64,000 nucleotides of DNA from Kibdelosporangium persicum (GCF_013280595.1 NZ_JAAATY010000005.1:1-64000); one strand, 5' to 3'. Counted from the stretch's first letter, positions 1-10,426 are shown. Program-made: numbers and translations. The notes: generated by a model not told the origin, from the letters alone.

Positions 1-1053
<1,053 letters not shown>

Positions 1054-2181
1054 TCAGGCGTTACGCAGGGCCGCTTTGAGGTCCTCACGCCGCAGCACGC
1101 CGGACGGACGGCCCTCCTCGTCGACGACGAGGAACTGCCACGCGGCGGTCTCGTGGACCCGTTCGATGATCTCCTCGCCCGGCTCGGAGTCGAGCAGCAC
1201 CGTCTCCGGCCGGATCGGTTCGGCGGCCTGTTCGGCCGGGGACAACGGGGAATGGCCGGCCAGCCGCTCCGCGGTGTCCCGGTCGAGCAGTCCGGCCGCG
1301 ACACCGTCGGCCCGGACCAGCACGACGCCCCGGCCAGCCGAGGCGCCGAGCGCGTCCGCCACCGGGCTCTCGGCGGGAAGTTGCAGCACGGGCTGGACGA
1401 GGTCGGCGAGCCGGAGCCCGTCCGGCCAGGTCCGGCGCTGTTCGGCGGAGAACTCCCCCGCCGCGCCCGCGATGACGAACCACGCGGTCAGCACGCAGAC
1501 ACCCAGCCTGAGCCACTTGTCCGGGCTGTCCTCGGCGATCCCGAACAGTGCCCACACCAGCAGCGCTCCGGCGACCAGCCCACCGCCCGCGGCCGCGGCG
1601 AACGTGCCCTTCGAGCGGCGTCCGGTCAGCGCCCAGATCCCCGCCCGCAGCATCCGGCCGCCGTCCAGCGGCAGCCCGGGCAGCAGGTTGAACACGCCGA
1701 CCACGAGGTTCGCAGCCATGCACTCCAGCAGCAGCACCCAGATCGCGCCCTCGCCAGGACCGACGAGCAACGCCATCCCGAACAACGCCGCCAGCACGAT
1801 GGACACCGCCGGGCCCGCGGCGGCCACCAGACCCTCGTGCGCGGGCTTTCTCGGGGTTCTCGCGACTTCCGAGATCCCGCCGAGCAGGAAGAGCCGCACC
1901 CGCCGCACCGGCAGGCCGAACCGCAGGGCGACCACACAGTGCCCGAGCTCGTGCGCGAGCACAGACGCGCCAAGCAGGACCGCGAACGCCGACGCGAGCA
2001 GCAAGGCCGTGCCGTCACTGACGCCCGGCATCAACCGATCGACAAGCGGCGTGTAGAGGAAGACGACCGCCAGCGACCCCAACCACCACGACGGCGCGAG
2101 CAGAACAGGGACGCCGGCGATCCGGAACAGCAGCAGCCCGCTGTCGCCCCTGGCGACACGGCCGCTCCGGATCGTCGTCAT
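1054..2181 (-). CDS. M50-family site-2 protease with CBS domains
   Basis: A 375-residue membrane zinc metalloprotease. Several hydrophobic segments occupy residues 30-250. The zinc motif HELGH is at 77-81, and the second conserved block NLLPGLPLDGGR is at about 165-176, with Asp173 as the likely third ligand. The C-terminal 110 residues look like a CBS pair, as in the FtsH-independent S2P/SpoIVFB group 3 proteases of actinobacteria. Such enzymes cut transmembrane segments, often of anti-sigma factors; the substrate here is unknown. The ATG at 2181 is chosen because the family begins at this point and the longer reading frame upstream is antisense to the next gene. Confidence 0.88.
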   Translation of the reverse strand: MTTIRSGRVARGDSGLLLFRIAGVPVLLAPSWWLGSLAVVFLYTPLVDRLMPGVSDGTALLLASAFAVLLGASVLAHELGHCVVALRFGLPVRRVRLFLLGGISEVARTPRKPAHEGLVAAAGPAVSIVLAALFGMALLVGPGEGAIWVLLLECMAANLVVGVFNLLPGLPLDGGRMLRAGIWALTGRRSKGTFAAAAGGGLVAGALLVWALFGIAEDSPDKWLRLGVCVLTAWFVIAGAAGEFSAEQRRTWPDGLRLADLVQPVLQLPAESPVADALGASAGRGVVLVRADGVAAGLLDRDTAERLAGHSPLSPAEQAAEPIRPETVLLDSEPGEEIIERVHETAAWQFLVVDEEGRPSGVLRREDLKAALRNA

Positions 2182-2234
2182 AGGTTGAGAGTAGGGGTCC
2201 GGATGTTGAACTGCCGTGTGCCGGGCCCCTGTTT

Positions 2235-2801
2235 TCAGGGGATACGGCCCAGGAACGCGACCAGTCGGTCCCCGGGCTGCGCGGACGGGCTCATCGGCAC
2301 CGGCGCCGCGAACCGCTCCGGCCGGTCGTGGCCGGTCACGAACAGGTCCGCGAGCTGCAGCAACTCCGCGGCAAGGTGGTCGGGGACCGGCCGGTCGACG
2401 CCACACGCCCTGGCCACGTCCCACCCGTGCACGGTGATCTCGACGGCGCCCGCGCAGCTGACGATCGCCCCGGTGAGCTGCTGGTCGGCGATGGAGACTG
2501 TGGACCGTTCGGTCGTCGTCCACGCCCCGACCAGACGGCAGGCACGGTCCTTGAGTTGCGCGACGAGATCGTTGGCCGGGTCACCCGTGATGGTGGCTTC
2601 GAGGGTGACGTGTCCACTGTCGACGGCCTCGTGCAGGGCGACGAGGGAATCGTTCATGTGCCGCAACAGGGCCTCGAGGTCCCAGCCCGCGCACGGCGTC
2701 GGGCGATCGAGCACTTCGGGCCTGACGAGTACCAGGCTGCCCAGGGTGTACCCGACGGCCCGCTCCAGCAGCTCAGCCCCGCCGATCAGTGGTGAAGTCA
2801 C
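2235..2801 (-). CDS. TIGR03086-type mycothiol-fold (DinB-like) protein
   Basis: A 188-residue protein of the DinB/mycothiol-dependent maleylpyruvate isomerase-like superfamily. The N-terminal PxxGWDLEALLRHM segment (about 35-50) and the EITVHGWDVARA helix (about 135-146) are typical of the metal-binding four-helix bundle. Members use or bind metal and low-molecular-weight thiols, but most have no assigned reaction. It starts with GTG at 2801 and has no strong ribosome-binding site. It lies on the same strand as, and 53 bp upstream of, the M50 protease gene, so the two may be co-transcribed. Specific function is not known. Confidence 0.75.
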   Translation of the reverse strand: MTSPLIGGAELLERAVGYTLGSLVLVRPEVLDRPTPCAGWDLEALLRHMNDSLVALHEAVDSGHVTLEATITGDPANDLVAQLKDRACRLVGAWTTTERSTVSIADQQLTGAIVSCAGAVEITVHGWDVARACGVDRPVPDHLAAELLQLADLFVTGHDRPERFAAPVPMSPSAQPGDRLVAFLGRIP

Positions 2802-2912
2802 ACATGGTGAGACTCACTTCGAGGCGCGAAATCATCGGTTCCCGGGGCGATCGGTCCGCGATTCCGCTCGAATGGACCAGCCCGACGCGCGGCAGGCTTC
2901 CGTTGGCCTGGC

Positions 2913-3800
2913 TCAGTCGGCCCGGTCCAGCACGGTCTCGGTGCCCGCGTCCGGCTCCGGCCAGCCGGGGTACTCCGGCGGGGTGCCGCCGAACTCCGGG
3001 CAGAAGGCCTTGTGGTCGCAGTAGTCGCACAGCCTGCTCTTGTTCGGGCGGAAGTCGCCGGTCCTGGCCGAGCGCATGACCGCCTGCCAGATCGCTTCGA
3101 GGGTGCGTTCGAAACGCTTCAGTTCCGCCTCGTCCGGGGCGTAGGCCAGGGACTGGCGGTCCGAGAGGTACATCAGCCGCAACTGCCGGGGCACCACGCC
3201 CCTCAGCCGCCAGAGCACCAGCGCGTAGAACTTCATCTGGAACAGGGCTTTGGCCTCGCCGACCTCCCTGGGTGCCGCGCCGGTCTTGTAGTCGACCACG
3301 CGGATCTCGCCGGTCGGCGCCACGTCCAGCCGGTCGATGTAGCCCCTGAGCAGCACGCCGGACGGCAGTTCGGATTCGACGAGCAGCTCGCACGCCTCCG
3401 GTTCGAGCCTGCGCGGGTCCTCCAGCGTGAAGTAGCCGTCGATCAGTGTGCCGGCCGAAGCGAGCCAGTCGTCCAGGCTCGAGCCGTCCCGGAAAAGCTG
3501 CTCCACGAGCTCGGGCGCCTCCTCGCTGAGCTTCGCCCAGGTCGGCCGCAGCAGCTTGTGCGCGGTTTCGGGGAGGCGTTCGGCCGCGGGCAGGCTGTAG
3601 AGCCGCTCGAGCACCGCGTGCACGACCGTGCCGCGGACCTGGGCCTTGCTGGGGGTTTCGGGCAGGCGGTCGACGGCCCGGAATCTGTAGAGCAACGGGC
3701 ACTGCTTGAAGTCGCTGGCACGAGAGGGAGACAGAGCGGGGCGCCGCCGTACTTCTTCAGTCACCGTCACGCCCAGAACAGTAAGCCAGGGGTCCGACAC
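2913..3800 (-). CDS. RecB-family PD-(D/E)XK exonuclease with Fe-S cysteines
   Basis: A 295-residue stand-alone nuclease domain of the RecB/Cas4/AddB type. The active-site pieces are visible: GTVVHAVLE (about 57-65), IDRLD with Asp156, and VVDYKTG at 168-174. Four cysteines (C34, C258, C261, C267) have the arrangement that holds a [4Fe-4S] cluster in AddB and Cas4-like nucleases. Its place between trmI and hisG matches the mycobacterial Rv2119 position. It probably acts in DNA repair or recombination, but the partner is not visible here. A start further in (about residue 14) is possible because the first residues are not conserved in type. Confidence 0.88.
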   Translation of the reverse strand: MSDPWLTVLGVTVTEEVRRRPALSPSRASDFKQCPLLYRFRAVDRLPETPSKAQVRGTVVHAVLERLYSLPAAERLPETAHKLLRPTWAKLSEEAPELVEQLFRDGSSLDDWLASAGTLIDGYFTLEDPRRLEPEACELLVESELPSGVLLRGYIDRLDVAPTGEIRVVDYKTGAAPREVGEAKALFQMKFYALVLWRLRGVVPRQLRLMYLSDRQSLAYAPDEAELKRFERTLEAIWQAVMRSARTGDFRPNKSRLCDYCDHKAFCPEFGGTPPEYPGWPEPDAGTETVLDRAD

Positions 3801-3961
3801 TTCCGCGAAGGCTGTGGCAACAACTCGTCACCGCGGGTCGAAGGGATCGAGTGCACGACGGGACCGTGCCGATCTGCCTGGGCTTGCGGTCGGGTCCAAG
3901 AATTCCGCAAGACCGGCCCGGCATAGTCCCGTAGGTCAGCAGGCCCCCACCTGTGTCCCGC

Positions 3962-3998
3962 CGGCAGTGGCGTGCGGTGCCCCCGCGCGCCACTGCCG
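3962..3998. terminator. Hairpin terminator downstream of hisG
   Basis: Arms CGGCAGTGGCG (3962-3972) and CGCCACTGCCG (3988-3998) are perfectly complementary over 11 bp with a 15-nt GC-rich loop. It lies 10 bp beyond the hisG stop on the minus strand. No T-run is seen, which is usual in actinobacteria. The rest of 3801-4007 shows no gene. Confidence 0.6.
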
Positions 3999-4007
3999 CG
4001 ACGGACA

Positions 4008-4853
4008 TCAGAGCCGGCAGGATCGGATGTCGGAGGCCAGGATGGCCTTGGCGCCGATCGCCGCCAGCTCGTCCATGATCGGATTGGCCCGCCTGCGCGG
4101 CACCATGGCCCGCACCGCCACCCAGTCCGGGTTGGCCAACGGCGCGACCGTCGGCGACTCCAGTCCGGGCGTCACTTCGAGTGCGTTGTCCAGCAACGAC
4201 TTCGGGCAGTCGTAGTCCAGCATCATGTACTGCTGGGCGAACACGACGCCTTGCAGCCGCGCGGTCAGCTGCTCGGCCTCCGCCGACGGCGTCGCGCCCG
4301 CACGCGTCACGAGCACGGCCTCCGACACGCAGATCGGCTCACCGAAGGCGATCAGGTTGTGCTGCCGCAGGGTCCGGCCGGAGCCGACGACATCCGCGAT
4401 CGCGTCCGCCAGGCCGAGCTGCACGGAGATCTCCACGGCACCGTCCAGCCGGATCACGTCCGCCTTGATGCCGTGCTTGCCCAGGTCGTCGCGCACCAGC
4501 CGCGGGTATGCCGTGGCCAGGCGCTTGCCGTCCAGGTCCGCCAGCGTCCACTCCCGGCCGGCCGGGGCGGCGTACCGGAACGTCGACGAGCCGAAGCCCA
4601 GGCTGAGCCGCTCCCGCACGGGCGCGCCGGACTCCTGGGCCAGATCCCGGCCGGTGATGCCCAGATCCAGGTCACCGGAGCCCACGTACGCGGCGATGTC
4701 CTTGGGCCGCAGGAAGAAGAATTCGACCTCGTTGGCCGAGTCGAGCACCGTGAGGTCCCGCTGCTCGCCCCGCTGCCGGTAGCCGGCCTCGGCCAGCATC
4801 TCGGACGCGGACGCGGCCAGCGATCCCTTGTTGGGCACGGCGACACGCAACAT
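4008..4853 (-). CDS. hisG: ATP phosphoribosyltransferase (long form)
   Basis: A 281-residue HisG, the first enzyme of histidine synthesis, which joins ATP and PRPP to give phosphoribosyl-ATP. The N-terminal 210 residues are the two-lobed catalytic region (VAVPNKGSL start, [19 protein letters not shown] at about 50-68, and a [13 protein letters not shown] phosphate-binding stretch). The last 70 residues are the ACT-like domain of long-form enzymes, where histidine binds for feedback inhibition. The ATG at 4853 follows the hisE stop by 12 bp, so hisE-hisG is one transcription unit. The product should be a cytosolic hexamer by family knowledge. Confidence 0.97.
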   Translation of the reverse strand: MLRVAVPNKGSLAASASEMLAEAGYRQRGEQRDLTVLDSANEVEFFFLRPKDIAAYVGSGDLDLGITGRDLAQESGAPVRERLSLGFGSSTFRYAAPAGREWTLADLDGKRLATAYPRLVRDDLGKHGIKADVIRLDGAVEISVQLGLADAIADVVGSGRTLRQHNLIAFGEPICVSEAVLVTRAGATPSAEAEQLTARLQGVVFAQQYMMLDYDCPKSLLDNALEVTPGLESPTVAPLANPDWVAVRAMVPRRRANPIMDELAAIGAKAILASDIRSCRL

Positions 4854-4865
4854 GGCAAGGACTCC

Positions 4866-5129
4866 TCAGAGGTAGCGGTAGACGTCTTCGAGGGTCAGGC
4901 CGCGCCCGATCATGAGCACCTGGACCCGGTAGAGCAGCTGGGAGACCTCCTCGGCCAGATGCTCGTCGTCCTCATGCTCGGCGGCCAGCCACACCTCGCC
5001 CGCCTCTTCCAACACCTTCTTGCCCTGCGCGTGCACACCCGCATCCAGCGCCGCCACGGTGCCCGACCCGGCGGGCCGGGTCCGCGCGCGCTCACTGAGC
5101 TCGGCGAACAGTTCGTCGAACGTCTTCAC
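4866..5129 (-). CDS. hisE: Phosphoribosyl-ATP pyrophosphatase
   Basis: An 87-residue all-alpha MazG-like protein that hydrolyses phosphoribosyl-ATP to phosphoribosyl-AMP, step two of histidine synthesis. The [29 protein letters not shown] region carries the acidic metal-binding residues (EExxE and ExxD type). It begins with GTG at 5129 after an AGGATCGGGG stretch and sits just upstream of hisG. The length is normal for stand-alone HisE. The separate hisE (no HisI fusion) is the usual actinobacterial arrangement. Confidence 0.95.
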   Translation of the reverse strand: MKTFDELFAELSERARTRPAGSGTVAALDAGVHAQGKKVLEEAGEVWLAAEHEDDEHLAEEVSQLLYRVQVLMIGRGLTLEDVYRYL

Positions 5130-5141
5130 GCCCCGATCCTT

Positions 5142-5819
5142 TCATCCCAGGTCGGCCGCCCTCAAAGCACCGAGCGTGAACGCGTCCACACCAACGAGCG
5201 AATTCCGCACGGTCCAGCCCGCCCCCGGCTCGATCGGCACCTCCGCGGGCACCACCAGAACCGTGCAGCCCGCGGCCACCGCGGAGCGCATGCCCAGCGG
5301 CGAGTCCTCGACCGCGACGCACCGACCTGGGGGAACGCCCAGCATGTCGGCGGCGATCAGGTACGGCGCCGGGTCCGGCTTGTTGCGGCCGCCGACCTCG
5401 TCGCCGCAGACCGTGGCGGCGAAAAAAGACCGCCCGATCGAGTCGAGCGCGATCTCGGTGAGGGCCCGTTCGGTCGATGTGACCAACGCCATCGGCACGT
5501 CGTGCTCGCGCAGCGACTCCAGCGCCTCCCTGGCGCCGGGCCGCCAGGGCAGGGAGATCCGGAACAGCGCCGCGGTGCGCTCGTTGAGCCACATCGCCGC
5601 CTTCTCCAGTGCGGCGGGCTCGAGTTCGAGGCCCAGCGACGTGAAGATCACCCGCATCGTGCTGTCCATGTTGGACCCGACGACCGCGTCCCTGGTCTGC
5701 TGGGTCAGCTCACCGCCGAGCTGTTCGGCCAGCTCGCGCAGGCCGATGTCCCAGATCTTCTCCGAGTCGATCAACGTCCCGTCCATGTCCCACAACACGG
5801 CCTCGGGCACCGGTGTCAA
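5142..5819 (-). CDS. HAD-superfamily hydrolase, beta-phosphoglucomutase-like
   Basis: A 225-residue haloacid dehalogenase-type phosphatase or mutase. Motif I DMDGT is at 11-15 (Asp11 nucleophile, Asp13 acid/base), motif II is VTS at about residue 110, the motif III lysine is in GGRNKPDP, and motif IV is VEDSPLG. A helical cap sits between motifs I and II (subclass I). A TTG at 5819 is chosen as start because it has GAGGGGG 5-6 nt upstream and puts DMDGT at the usual distance; the longer frame runs into the decayed metH fragment. Substrate is not deducible. In relatives this gene commonly follows metH. Confidence 0.88.
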   Translation of the reverse strand: MTPVPEAVLWDMDGTLIDSEKIWDIGLRELAEQLGGELTQQTRDAVVGSNMDSTMRVIFTSLGLELEPAALEKAAMWLNERTAALFRISLPWRPGAREALESLREHDVPMALVTSTERALTEIALDSIGRSFFAATVCGDEVGGRNKPDPAPYLIAADMLGVPPGRCVAVEDSPLGMRSAVAAGCTVLVVPAEVPIEPGAGWTVRNSLVGVDAFTLGALRAADLG

Positions 5820-5836
5820 CGAATCCCCCTCTTGGG

Positions 5837-6109
5837 TCAGGTGGTGAAGTACTCGGCCCGCGGGTGGTGCACACGATCGCGTCGGCCGGCTGCTCCGGAT
5901 GCGGCTGGAACTCCGCGGAGGGCGGGACGCCGATCCGCTCCGGTTCGGGCAGCCCGGCGATCGGCCAGCGCCTCGGTGAGCTGGACGCCGAGCCCATGGA
6001 CCTCCCCATAATCGCGGCCCGGGTCGGCCGTGACCAAATCCCCGGCCCCGCCCGCACCCGAAGAACCCGCCCTGACCTGCGAAAACGTCACGACGTCGAT
6101 CTCGCCACA
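5837..6109 (-). pseudogene. metH: Remnant of cobalamin-dependent methionine synthase (C-terminus only)
   Basis: About 90 codons spread over three frames recall the C-terminal activation domain of MetH. Reading the minus strand from 6109, one frame gives IDVVTFSQVRAG and then YGEVHGLGVQLTEALAD. A second frame gives EPERIGVPPSAEFQPHPEQP and ADAIV. The original frame resumes with HHPRAEYFTT and a TGA at 5837-5839. A deletion or shift around 5960 and a one-base loss near 5873 explain the frame changes. Everything upstream of the activation domain is missing, and the break coincides with palindromic repeat A at 6110. The position between hisE/HAD and PAC2 is where M. tuberculosis carries metH. Confidence 0.8.
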
Positions 6110-6159
6110 CCCTCGTGAGTGGTTATCAGGGTTAGAACACTGATAACCACTCACGAGGG
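6110..6159. repeat. Palindromic repeat family, copy A
   Basis: Perfect 19-bp arms (6110-6128 and 6141-6159) enclose a 12-nt loop GGGTTAGAACAC, the reverse complement of the family loop GTGTTCTAACCC. The stem reads GTGGTTATC opposite GATAACCAC, a paired change from the commonest stem GTGTTTATC/GATAAACAC. It abuts the broken end of the metH remnant and lies 154 bp before the PAC2 gene. Confidence 0.9.
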
Positions 6160-6301
6160 GGGTGGGCCGACACGCCAGGGCGGCCCGGAACAAGATCACG
6201 ATCTGGCGTCCGTGACGGCAGAAGCAGCGGAAACAGCGCCTGGACGGCCAGGTGGGCCTGAACCGTTCCAACGCTGTAGTCAAACAGGGCGCCCGGGGTC
6301 G

Positions 6302-6307
6302 TAGGCT
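6302..6307 (+). promoter_or_regulatory. Likely -10 element, leaderless PAC2 gene
   Basis: TAGGCT ends 6 nt before the GTG start at 6314, the spacing expected if transcription begins at the start codon. No Shine-Dalgarno sequence is present, which agrees with a leaderless transcript. Confidence 0.4.
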
Positions 6308-6313
6308 TGGCAA

Positions 6314-7216
6314 GTGACCGATCACGACCCGCAGAGCACCGCCGGCACGCCAGCGCTCGTCGAGCCAGTCATAGTCTGTGCCTTCGAAGGCTGGAATGAC
6401 GCCGGGGACGCGGCGAGTACGGCGATCGAGCATCTTCAACTGACCTGGGACGCCACCCCGCTGGCGGACGTGGACCCGGACGACTACTACGACTTCCAGG
6501 TGACCCGGCCGACCGTGAAACTGGTGGACGGCGTCACCCGGCGCGTGGAGTGGCCGACGACGCGGCTGTCGGCGTGCCGCCCGCCCGGCTCGTCCAGGGA
6601 CATCGTGCTCGTGCACGGCATCGAGCCGAACATGCGCTGGCGGAAGTTCTGCGCCGAGCTGCTCGAACACATCGAGCGGCTGGGGGTGACCACCGTGGTC
6701 ACCCTCGGCTCGATGCTGGCCGACACGCCGCACACCCGCCCTGTCCCGGTGACCGGAACGGCCTACGACGCGGCCTCCGCCGCGCGCTTCGGCCTGGAAC
6801 GCTCCCGCTACCAGGGGCCGACCGGGATCGTCGGCGTGCTGCAGGACGTGTGCGTGCAAGCCGGTATCCCGGCGATCTCGCTGTGGGCCGCGGTGCCGCA
6901 CTACGTGTCCCAGCCGCCGTCGCCCAAGGCCACGCTGGCGCTGCTGCACCGCGTCGAGGAGGTTCTCGACGTCGAGGTGCCGCTGGGCGCCCTGCCGGAG
7001 CAGGCCGACGAGTGGCAGCGGACCGTGAGCGAGATGGCCGAGGAGGACGAGGACGTCAGCAACTACGTCCGGGCCCTGGAGGAACGCGGCGACGCGGCGA
7101 TCACCCTCAACGAGACCAGCGGTGACGTGATCGCCGCGGAGTTCGAGCGGTACCTGCGGCGCCGGCGCCACGGCGGTCCCGGCCCCGGACCGGGCCGGGG
7201 ACCTCGTCAGTCCTGA
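6314..7216 (+). CDS. PAC2-family protein
   Basis: A 300-residue member of the PAC2 (proteasome assembly chaperone 2-like) family, related to the protein encoded near metH and mshC in mycobacteria. The features seen are EPVIVCAFEGWNDAGDAAS near the N-terminus, the central TTVVTLGSMLADTPHTRPVPVTGTA block, and an Asp/Glu-rich helix near 235-255. The fold is phosphorylase-like; the role in bacteria is not established, though relatives have been linked to proteasome or RNA metabolism. It ends with a Gly/Pro/Arg-rich tail that is probably disordered. It converges with the aldo/keto reductase gene. Confidence 0.85.
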   Translation: MTDHDPQSTAGTPALVEPVIVCAFEGWNDAGDAASTAIEHLQLTWDATPLADVDPDDYYDFQVTRPTVKLVDGVTRRVEWPTTRLSACRPPGSSRDIVLVHGIEPNMRWRKFCAELLEHIERLGVTTVVTLGSMLADTPHTRPVPVTGTAYDAASAARFGLERSRYQGPTGIVGVLQDVCVQAGIPAISLWAAVPHYVSQPPSPKATLALLHRVEEVLDVEVPLGALPEQADEWQRTVSEMAEEDEDVSNYVRALEERGDAAITLNETSGDVIAAEFERYLRRRRHGGPGPGPGRGPRQS

Positions 7217-7261
7217 CCCAAGGCTTGTCAACGAGGGCCGATGACGCCGAGAAGCCGCGTT

Positions 7262-8281
7262 TCAGGACAACCTTCGGAGGCGCTTGTCGGCAATGGCGGG
7301 CGGGGGGTAGTAGGTGTCGCGCTGCCGGACCGTCACGCCCGGCGGGACGATCTCGTCGATCTTGTCCAGCACGTCGTCGCCGAGCCGGACGTCCACCCCG
7401 GCCAGCAGGTCCGCCAGGTGCTGCGGCCTGCTCGCGCCGATGATCACCGAGGACACCGCGGGATGCGCGAGGACGAACGCGACCGCCAGGTGCGGCAGGG
7501 ACATTCCGGCATCGGCTGCCAGCTTGGTCAGCTTCTCCACCGCCGCCAGCTTCGTCTGGTTCGCCGGGTCGGCCAGGTCGAACACGTCACCGACGATCTC
7601 GGCGCGGCCTCCGGTGGCCTGCGCCGGAGCGGCACGGCCGGACAACCACCCCGCAGCCAACGGGCTCCACGTGAGCACGCCCATGCCGTAGCGCTGTGCG
7701 GTCGGCAGCACGTCCGCTTCGACCCCTCGCATCAGGATCGAGTACGGCGGCTGCTCGGTGCGGAACCTGTGCAGGCCACGCTTTTCGGCCACCCACTGGG
7801 CTTCGACGATCTGCTCGGCCGGGAACGTCGACGTGCCGATCACCCTGACCTTGCCGTCGCGCACCAGGTCGGACAAGGCCGCCAACGTCTCCTCGATGTC
7901 CGTGGCCGGGTCCGGCCGGTGCATCTGGTAGACGTCGATGTAGTCGGTGTCCAGGCGCCGCAGGCTTTCCTCGACCGCGCGCTTGATCCACCGCGGTGAA
8001 CCGCCGCGCCGGTTGACGTCGTCGCCCATCGGGTTCCAGAACTTCGTCGCGAGCACCACGTTGTCGCGACGGCCTTTCAGCGCCTTGCCGACGATCTGCT
8101 CGGACTCGCCCTGTGAGTAGGTGTCCGCCGTGTCGATCGTGTTGATGCCCGCGTCCAGCGCGGTGTGGATCATCCGGACCGACTCGTCGTGGTCGGCGTT
8201 GGCGAACGACCCGAACGTCATGGCACCGAGCGCGAACTCGCTGACCGAGATCCCGGTGCCGCCAAGGACTCTGTACTTCAT
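7262..8281 (-). CDS. Aldo/keto reductase
   Basis: A 339-residue NAD(P)H-dependent oxidoreductase of the AKR fold, close to the YajO/Tas-like group. The catalytic tetrad can be placed as Asp53, Tyr55 (DTADTYSQG), Lys80 and His121 (YQMHRPD). The C-terminal [10 protein letters not shown] loop binds the cofactor 2'-phosphate in relatives. Substrate is unknown. It is divergent from an MmyB-type regulator gene with an 87-bp gap that contains a 15-bp palindrome, so it is probably the target of that regulator. ATG start at 8281. Confidence 0.9.
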   Translation of the reverse strand: MKYRVLGGTGISVSEFALGAMTFGSFANADHDESVRMIHTALDAGINTIDTADTYSQGESEQIVGKALKGRRDNVVLATKFWNPMGDDVNRRGGSPRWIKRAVEESLRRLDTDYIDVYQMHRPDPATDIEETLAALSDLVRDGKVRVIGTSTFPAEQIVEAQWVAEKRGLHRFRTEQPPYSILMRGVEADVLPTAQRYGMGVLTWSPLAAGWLSGRAAPAQATGGRAEIVGDVFDLADPANQTKLAAVEKLTKLAADAGMSLPHLAVAFVLAHPAVSSVIIGASRPQHLADLLAGVDVRLGDDVLDKIDEIVPPGVTVRQRDTYYPPPAIADKRLRRLS

Positions 8282-8313
8282 GCCGTCAAGGCAACCCCGG
8301 CCGGGCAGGCGCG

Positions 8314-8328
8314 TGACAGGGTCTGTCA
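8314..8328. promoter_or_regulatory. Palindromic operator between AKR and regulator genes
   Basis: TGACAGGGTCTGTCA consists of perfect 6-bp arms around a 3-bp centre. It lies in the divergent promoter region, 33 bp before the AKR start and 41 bp before the regulator start. It is a good candidate site for the MmyB-type protein encoded beside it. Confidence 0.5.
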
Positions 8329-8356
8329 GTACCCCGCACGGCCGCCGAGAGGGCCC

Positions 8357-8362
8357 TAGGCT
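8357..8362 (+). promoter_or_regulatory. Likely -10 element, leaderless regulator gene
   Basis: TAGGCT lies 6 nt before the ATG at 8369, the same sequence and spacing as in front of the PAC2 gene. This suggests a leaderless transcript. Confidence 0.4.
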
Positions 8363-8368
8363 GGCAGG

Positions 8369-9244
8369 ATGAACACCGAGCTCCGGGAGTTCCTGCGGTC
8401 ACGGCGGGCCAAGATCACGCCCGAGGAGGCGGGACTGCCGACCCTGCCGGGCACGCGCCGGGTGCCGGGCCTGCGGCGTGAGGAGGTCGCGCAGCTCGCC
8501 GGGGTGAGCGTGGACTACTACGTCCGTCTTGAGCGCGGCAAGAGCGTGAACGTCTCCGAGTCAGTGCTCGACGCGCTCGCACGAGCGTTGCGGCTCAACG
8601 ACGTGGAGCGCGCCCATCTGTTCACTGTGGCCAGACCGACGCGCAGGGCCCGGCCGTTGCCGCCGCAGCGGGTCCGGCCAGGACTGCGGCTGGTGTTGGA
8701 GTCGCTGCCGGACGTCCCGGTGATGCTGGTCGGCCGCCGGATGGACGTGCTCGGCGTCAACAAGCTCGCTGCGGCGCTGTACAAGGACTTCGACGCCGCG
8801 CCGCCGCACGAGCGCAACGTCGTCAGGTACATGTTCCTCGACCCGGCCGCCCGGGAGCTCTACGTCGACTGGGCGGACGGCGCGCGCAGCGCCGTCGCGA
8901 GCCTGCAGTTCTACGCCGGGCAGCACCCGCACGACCCCCAGCTCGCCGCATTGGTCGGCGAGCTGTCGGTCCGGGACAAGGATTTCCGGCGCTGGTGGGC
9001 CGACCATGACGTGTTCCGGCACGGGCACGGCTCGAAGAAACTGCACCACCCGGTCGTCGGCGAGCTCACGGTGTTCTACGAGTCGCTGATCCCGCGCGAA
9101 GACCCGGACGTGATGCTGTCGATGCACACGGTCGAGCCGGGCTCGCCATCAGCGCAGAAACTGCGTCTGCTGGCGAGCTGGGCGGCGTCAGATGTCGATG
9201 CCGAGCAGGGCGTCGACAGCGTCCCGGAACTGCGCGGGAGCTGA
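8369..9244 (+). CDS. XRE-family regulator with MmyB-like ligand-binding domain
   Basis: A 291-residue DNA-binding protein. An N-terminal helix-turn-helix (about 25-80, [20 protein letters not shown]) is followed by an MmyB-type domain (about 105-270) of the kind that binds fatty-acid-like ligands in the methylenomycin regulator MmyB. Such proteins commonly control a divergent oxidoreductase, as here. Its 3' end overlaps the 3' end of mshC by 57 bp tail to tail, so the last 18 codons are read from both strands. Confidence 0.9.
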   Translation: MNTELREFLRSRRAKITPEEAGLPTLPGTRRVPGLRREEVAQLAGVSVDYYVRLERGKSVNVSESVLDALARALRLNDVERAHLFTVARPTRRARPLPPQRVRPGLRLVLESLPDVPVMLVGRRMDVLGVNKLAAALYKDFDAAPPHERNVVRYMFLDPAARELYVDWADGARSAVASLQFYAGQHPHDPQLAALVGELSVRDKDFRRWWADHDVFRHGHGSKKLHHPVVGELTVFYESLIPREDPDVMLSMHTVEPGSPSAQKLRLLASWAASDVDAEQGVDSVPELRGS

Positions 9245-10426
9245 CGGGTCGCTGCCGCGGCCGGCGAGCGCGTCGTCGGCCCACGCGTCCACGGCGCGCA
9301 GCGCGTTCGGCGTGTCCAGGTCGTTCGACAGGTGGTCACGCAGGCGGGCGATCGTGTCCGTGGCGTCCGGCCCGGACTCCAGCAGCGCGGCGTCGCGCCA
9401 GCGGCCCAGCCGGCGCTCACTTTCGGTCAGCAGCCCGGCCGTCCACGGCCGGTCCTCGCGGTAGTGCCCGGAGAGCAGGGCGAGCCGCACGGCCATCGGG
9501 TCCACCTTGTCGGCCCGAAGCCGCGACACGAACACGAGGTTGCCACGCGACTTGGACATCTTCTCGCCGTCCAGGCCGATCATCCCGGCGTGCACGTAGT
9601 GCCGGGCGAAGGGGAACTCGCCGGTCAGCGCCTCGGCGTGGGCGGCGCTGTTCTCGTGGTGCGGGAAGATCAGGTCCGAGCCGCCGCCCTGGACGTCGAA
9701 GCCGGACCCGAGCCGGTTCAGCGCGATGACGGAACACTCGACGTGCCAGCCAGGCCGGCCTGCGCCGATCTCGCTCTCCCACGACGGCTCGTCCGGGCGC
9801 GCCATCCGCCACAACAGGGCGTCCAACGGGTGCCGCTTGCCAGGCCGATCCGGGTCGCCGCCGCGCTCGGCGAACAACTCCAGCATGGTCTGCTCGGAGT
9901 AGCCGGACTCGTAGCCGAACTGGCCGGTCGCCGCGTGGTCGAAGTAGACGTCCGGGTACTCGGAGTCCTCCACCCGGTACGCGTGCCCGGCGGCGAGCAG
10001 CTTGCCGATCGCCTCGACGATCTCCGGAATGGCCTCGACCGCCCCGATGTACGACCTCGGCGGCAGGACACGCAACGACACCATGTCCTCACGGAAGAGA
10101 GCGGTTTCCCGCATACCGAGCACGACCCAGTCGTCCTGGTCGCGCTCGGCGCGCTCCAACAGCGGGTCGTCGATGTCGGTGACGTTCTGCACGTAGTTGA
10201 CGTCGTGCCCGTTGTCCAGCCAGACCCGGTGGATCAGGTCGAACGCGAGATACGTCGCCGCATGCCCCAGGTGGGTCGCGTCGTAAGGAGTGATGCCGCA
10301 GACATACAGGCCGGCCGTCTTTCCCGGCGCTGTCGGCCGCACCTCACCGGCAGCGGAGTCGTGGAGCCGCAGTGGCCGTGGCGTCCCTGCCACGCGTGGA
10401 ACCGGTGTCGATGCCCATGTCTGCAT
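9188..10426 (-). CDS. mshC: L-cysteine:1D-myo-inositol 2-amino-2-deoxy-D-glucopyranoside ligase
   Basis: A 412-residue MshC, which adds cysteine to GlcN-Ins in mycothiol synthesis using ATP. It is a cysteinyl-tRNA synthetase homologue without the tRNA-binding tail. It has the HLGH ATP-binding motif at 52-55, KMSKS at 289-293, and zinc/cysteine-binding residues Cys43, Cys231 and His256. Its length is typical of MshC rather than CysRS. The presence of mshC shows the organism makes mycothiol, which supports an actinobacterial origin. The gene overlaps the preceding regulator gene at their 3' ends. Confidence 0.96.
   Translation of the reverse strand: MQTWASTPVPRVAGTPRPLRLHDSAAGEVRPTAPGKTAGLYVCGITPYDATHLGHAATYLAFDLIHRVWLDNGHDVNYVQNVTDIDDPLLERAERDQDDWVVLGMRETALFREDMVSLRVLPPRSYIGAVEAIPEIVEAIGKLLAAGHAYRVEDSEYPDVYFDHAATGQFGYESGYSEQTMLELFAERGGDPDRPGKRHPLDALLWRMARPDEPSWESEIGAGRPGWHVECSVIALNRLGSGFDVQGGGSDLIFPHHENSAAHAEALTGEFPFARHYVHAGMIGLDGEKMSKSRGNLVFVSRLRADKVDPMAVRLALLSGHYREDRPWTAGLLTESERRLGRWRDAALLESGPDATDTIARLRDHLSNDLDTPNALRAVDAWADDALAGRGSDPSAPAQFRDAVDALLGIDI

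Noticed and set aside
5813-6118. A 101-codon plus-strand frame ending in repeat A
   Set aside because: The minus strand of this stretch carries ordered MetH pieces in three frames; the plus frame has no start site or family pattern.
7178-7202. A GC-rich hairpin at the PAC2 3' end as a terminator
   Set aside because: It lies within the Gly/Pro codons of the gene and its arms match only after shifting, so it is more likely a coding effect.
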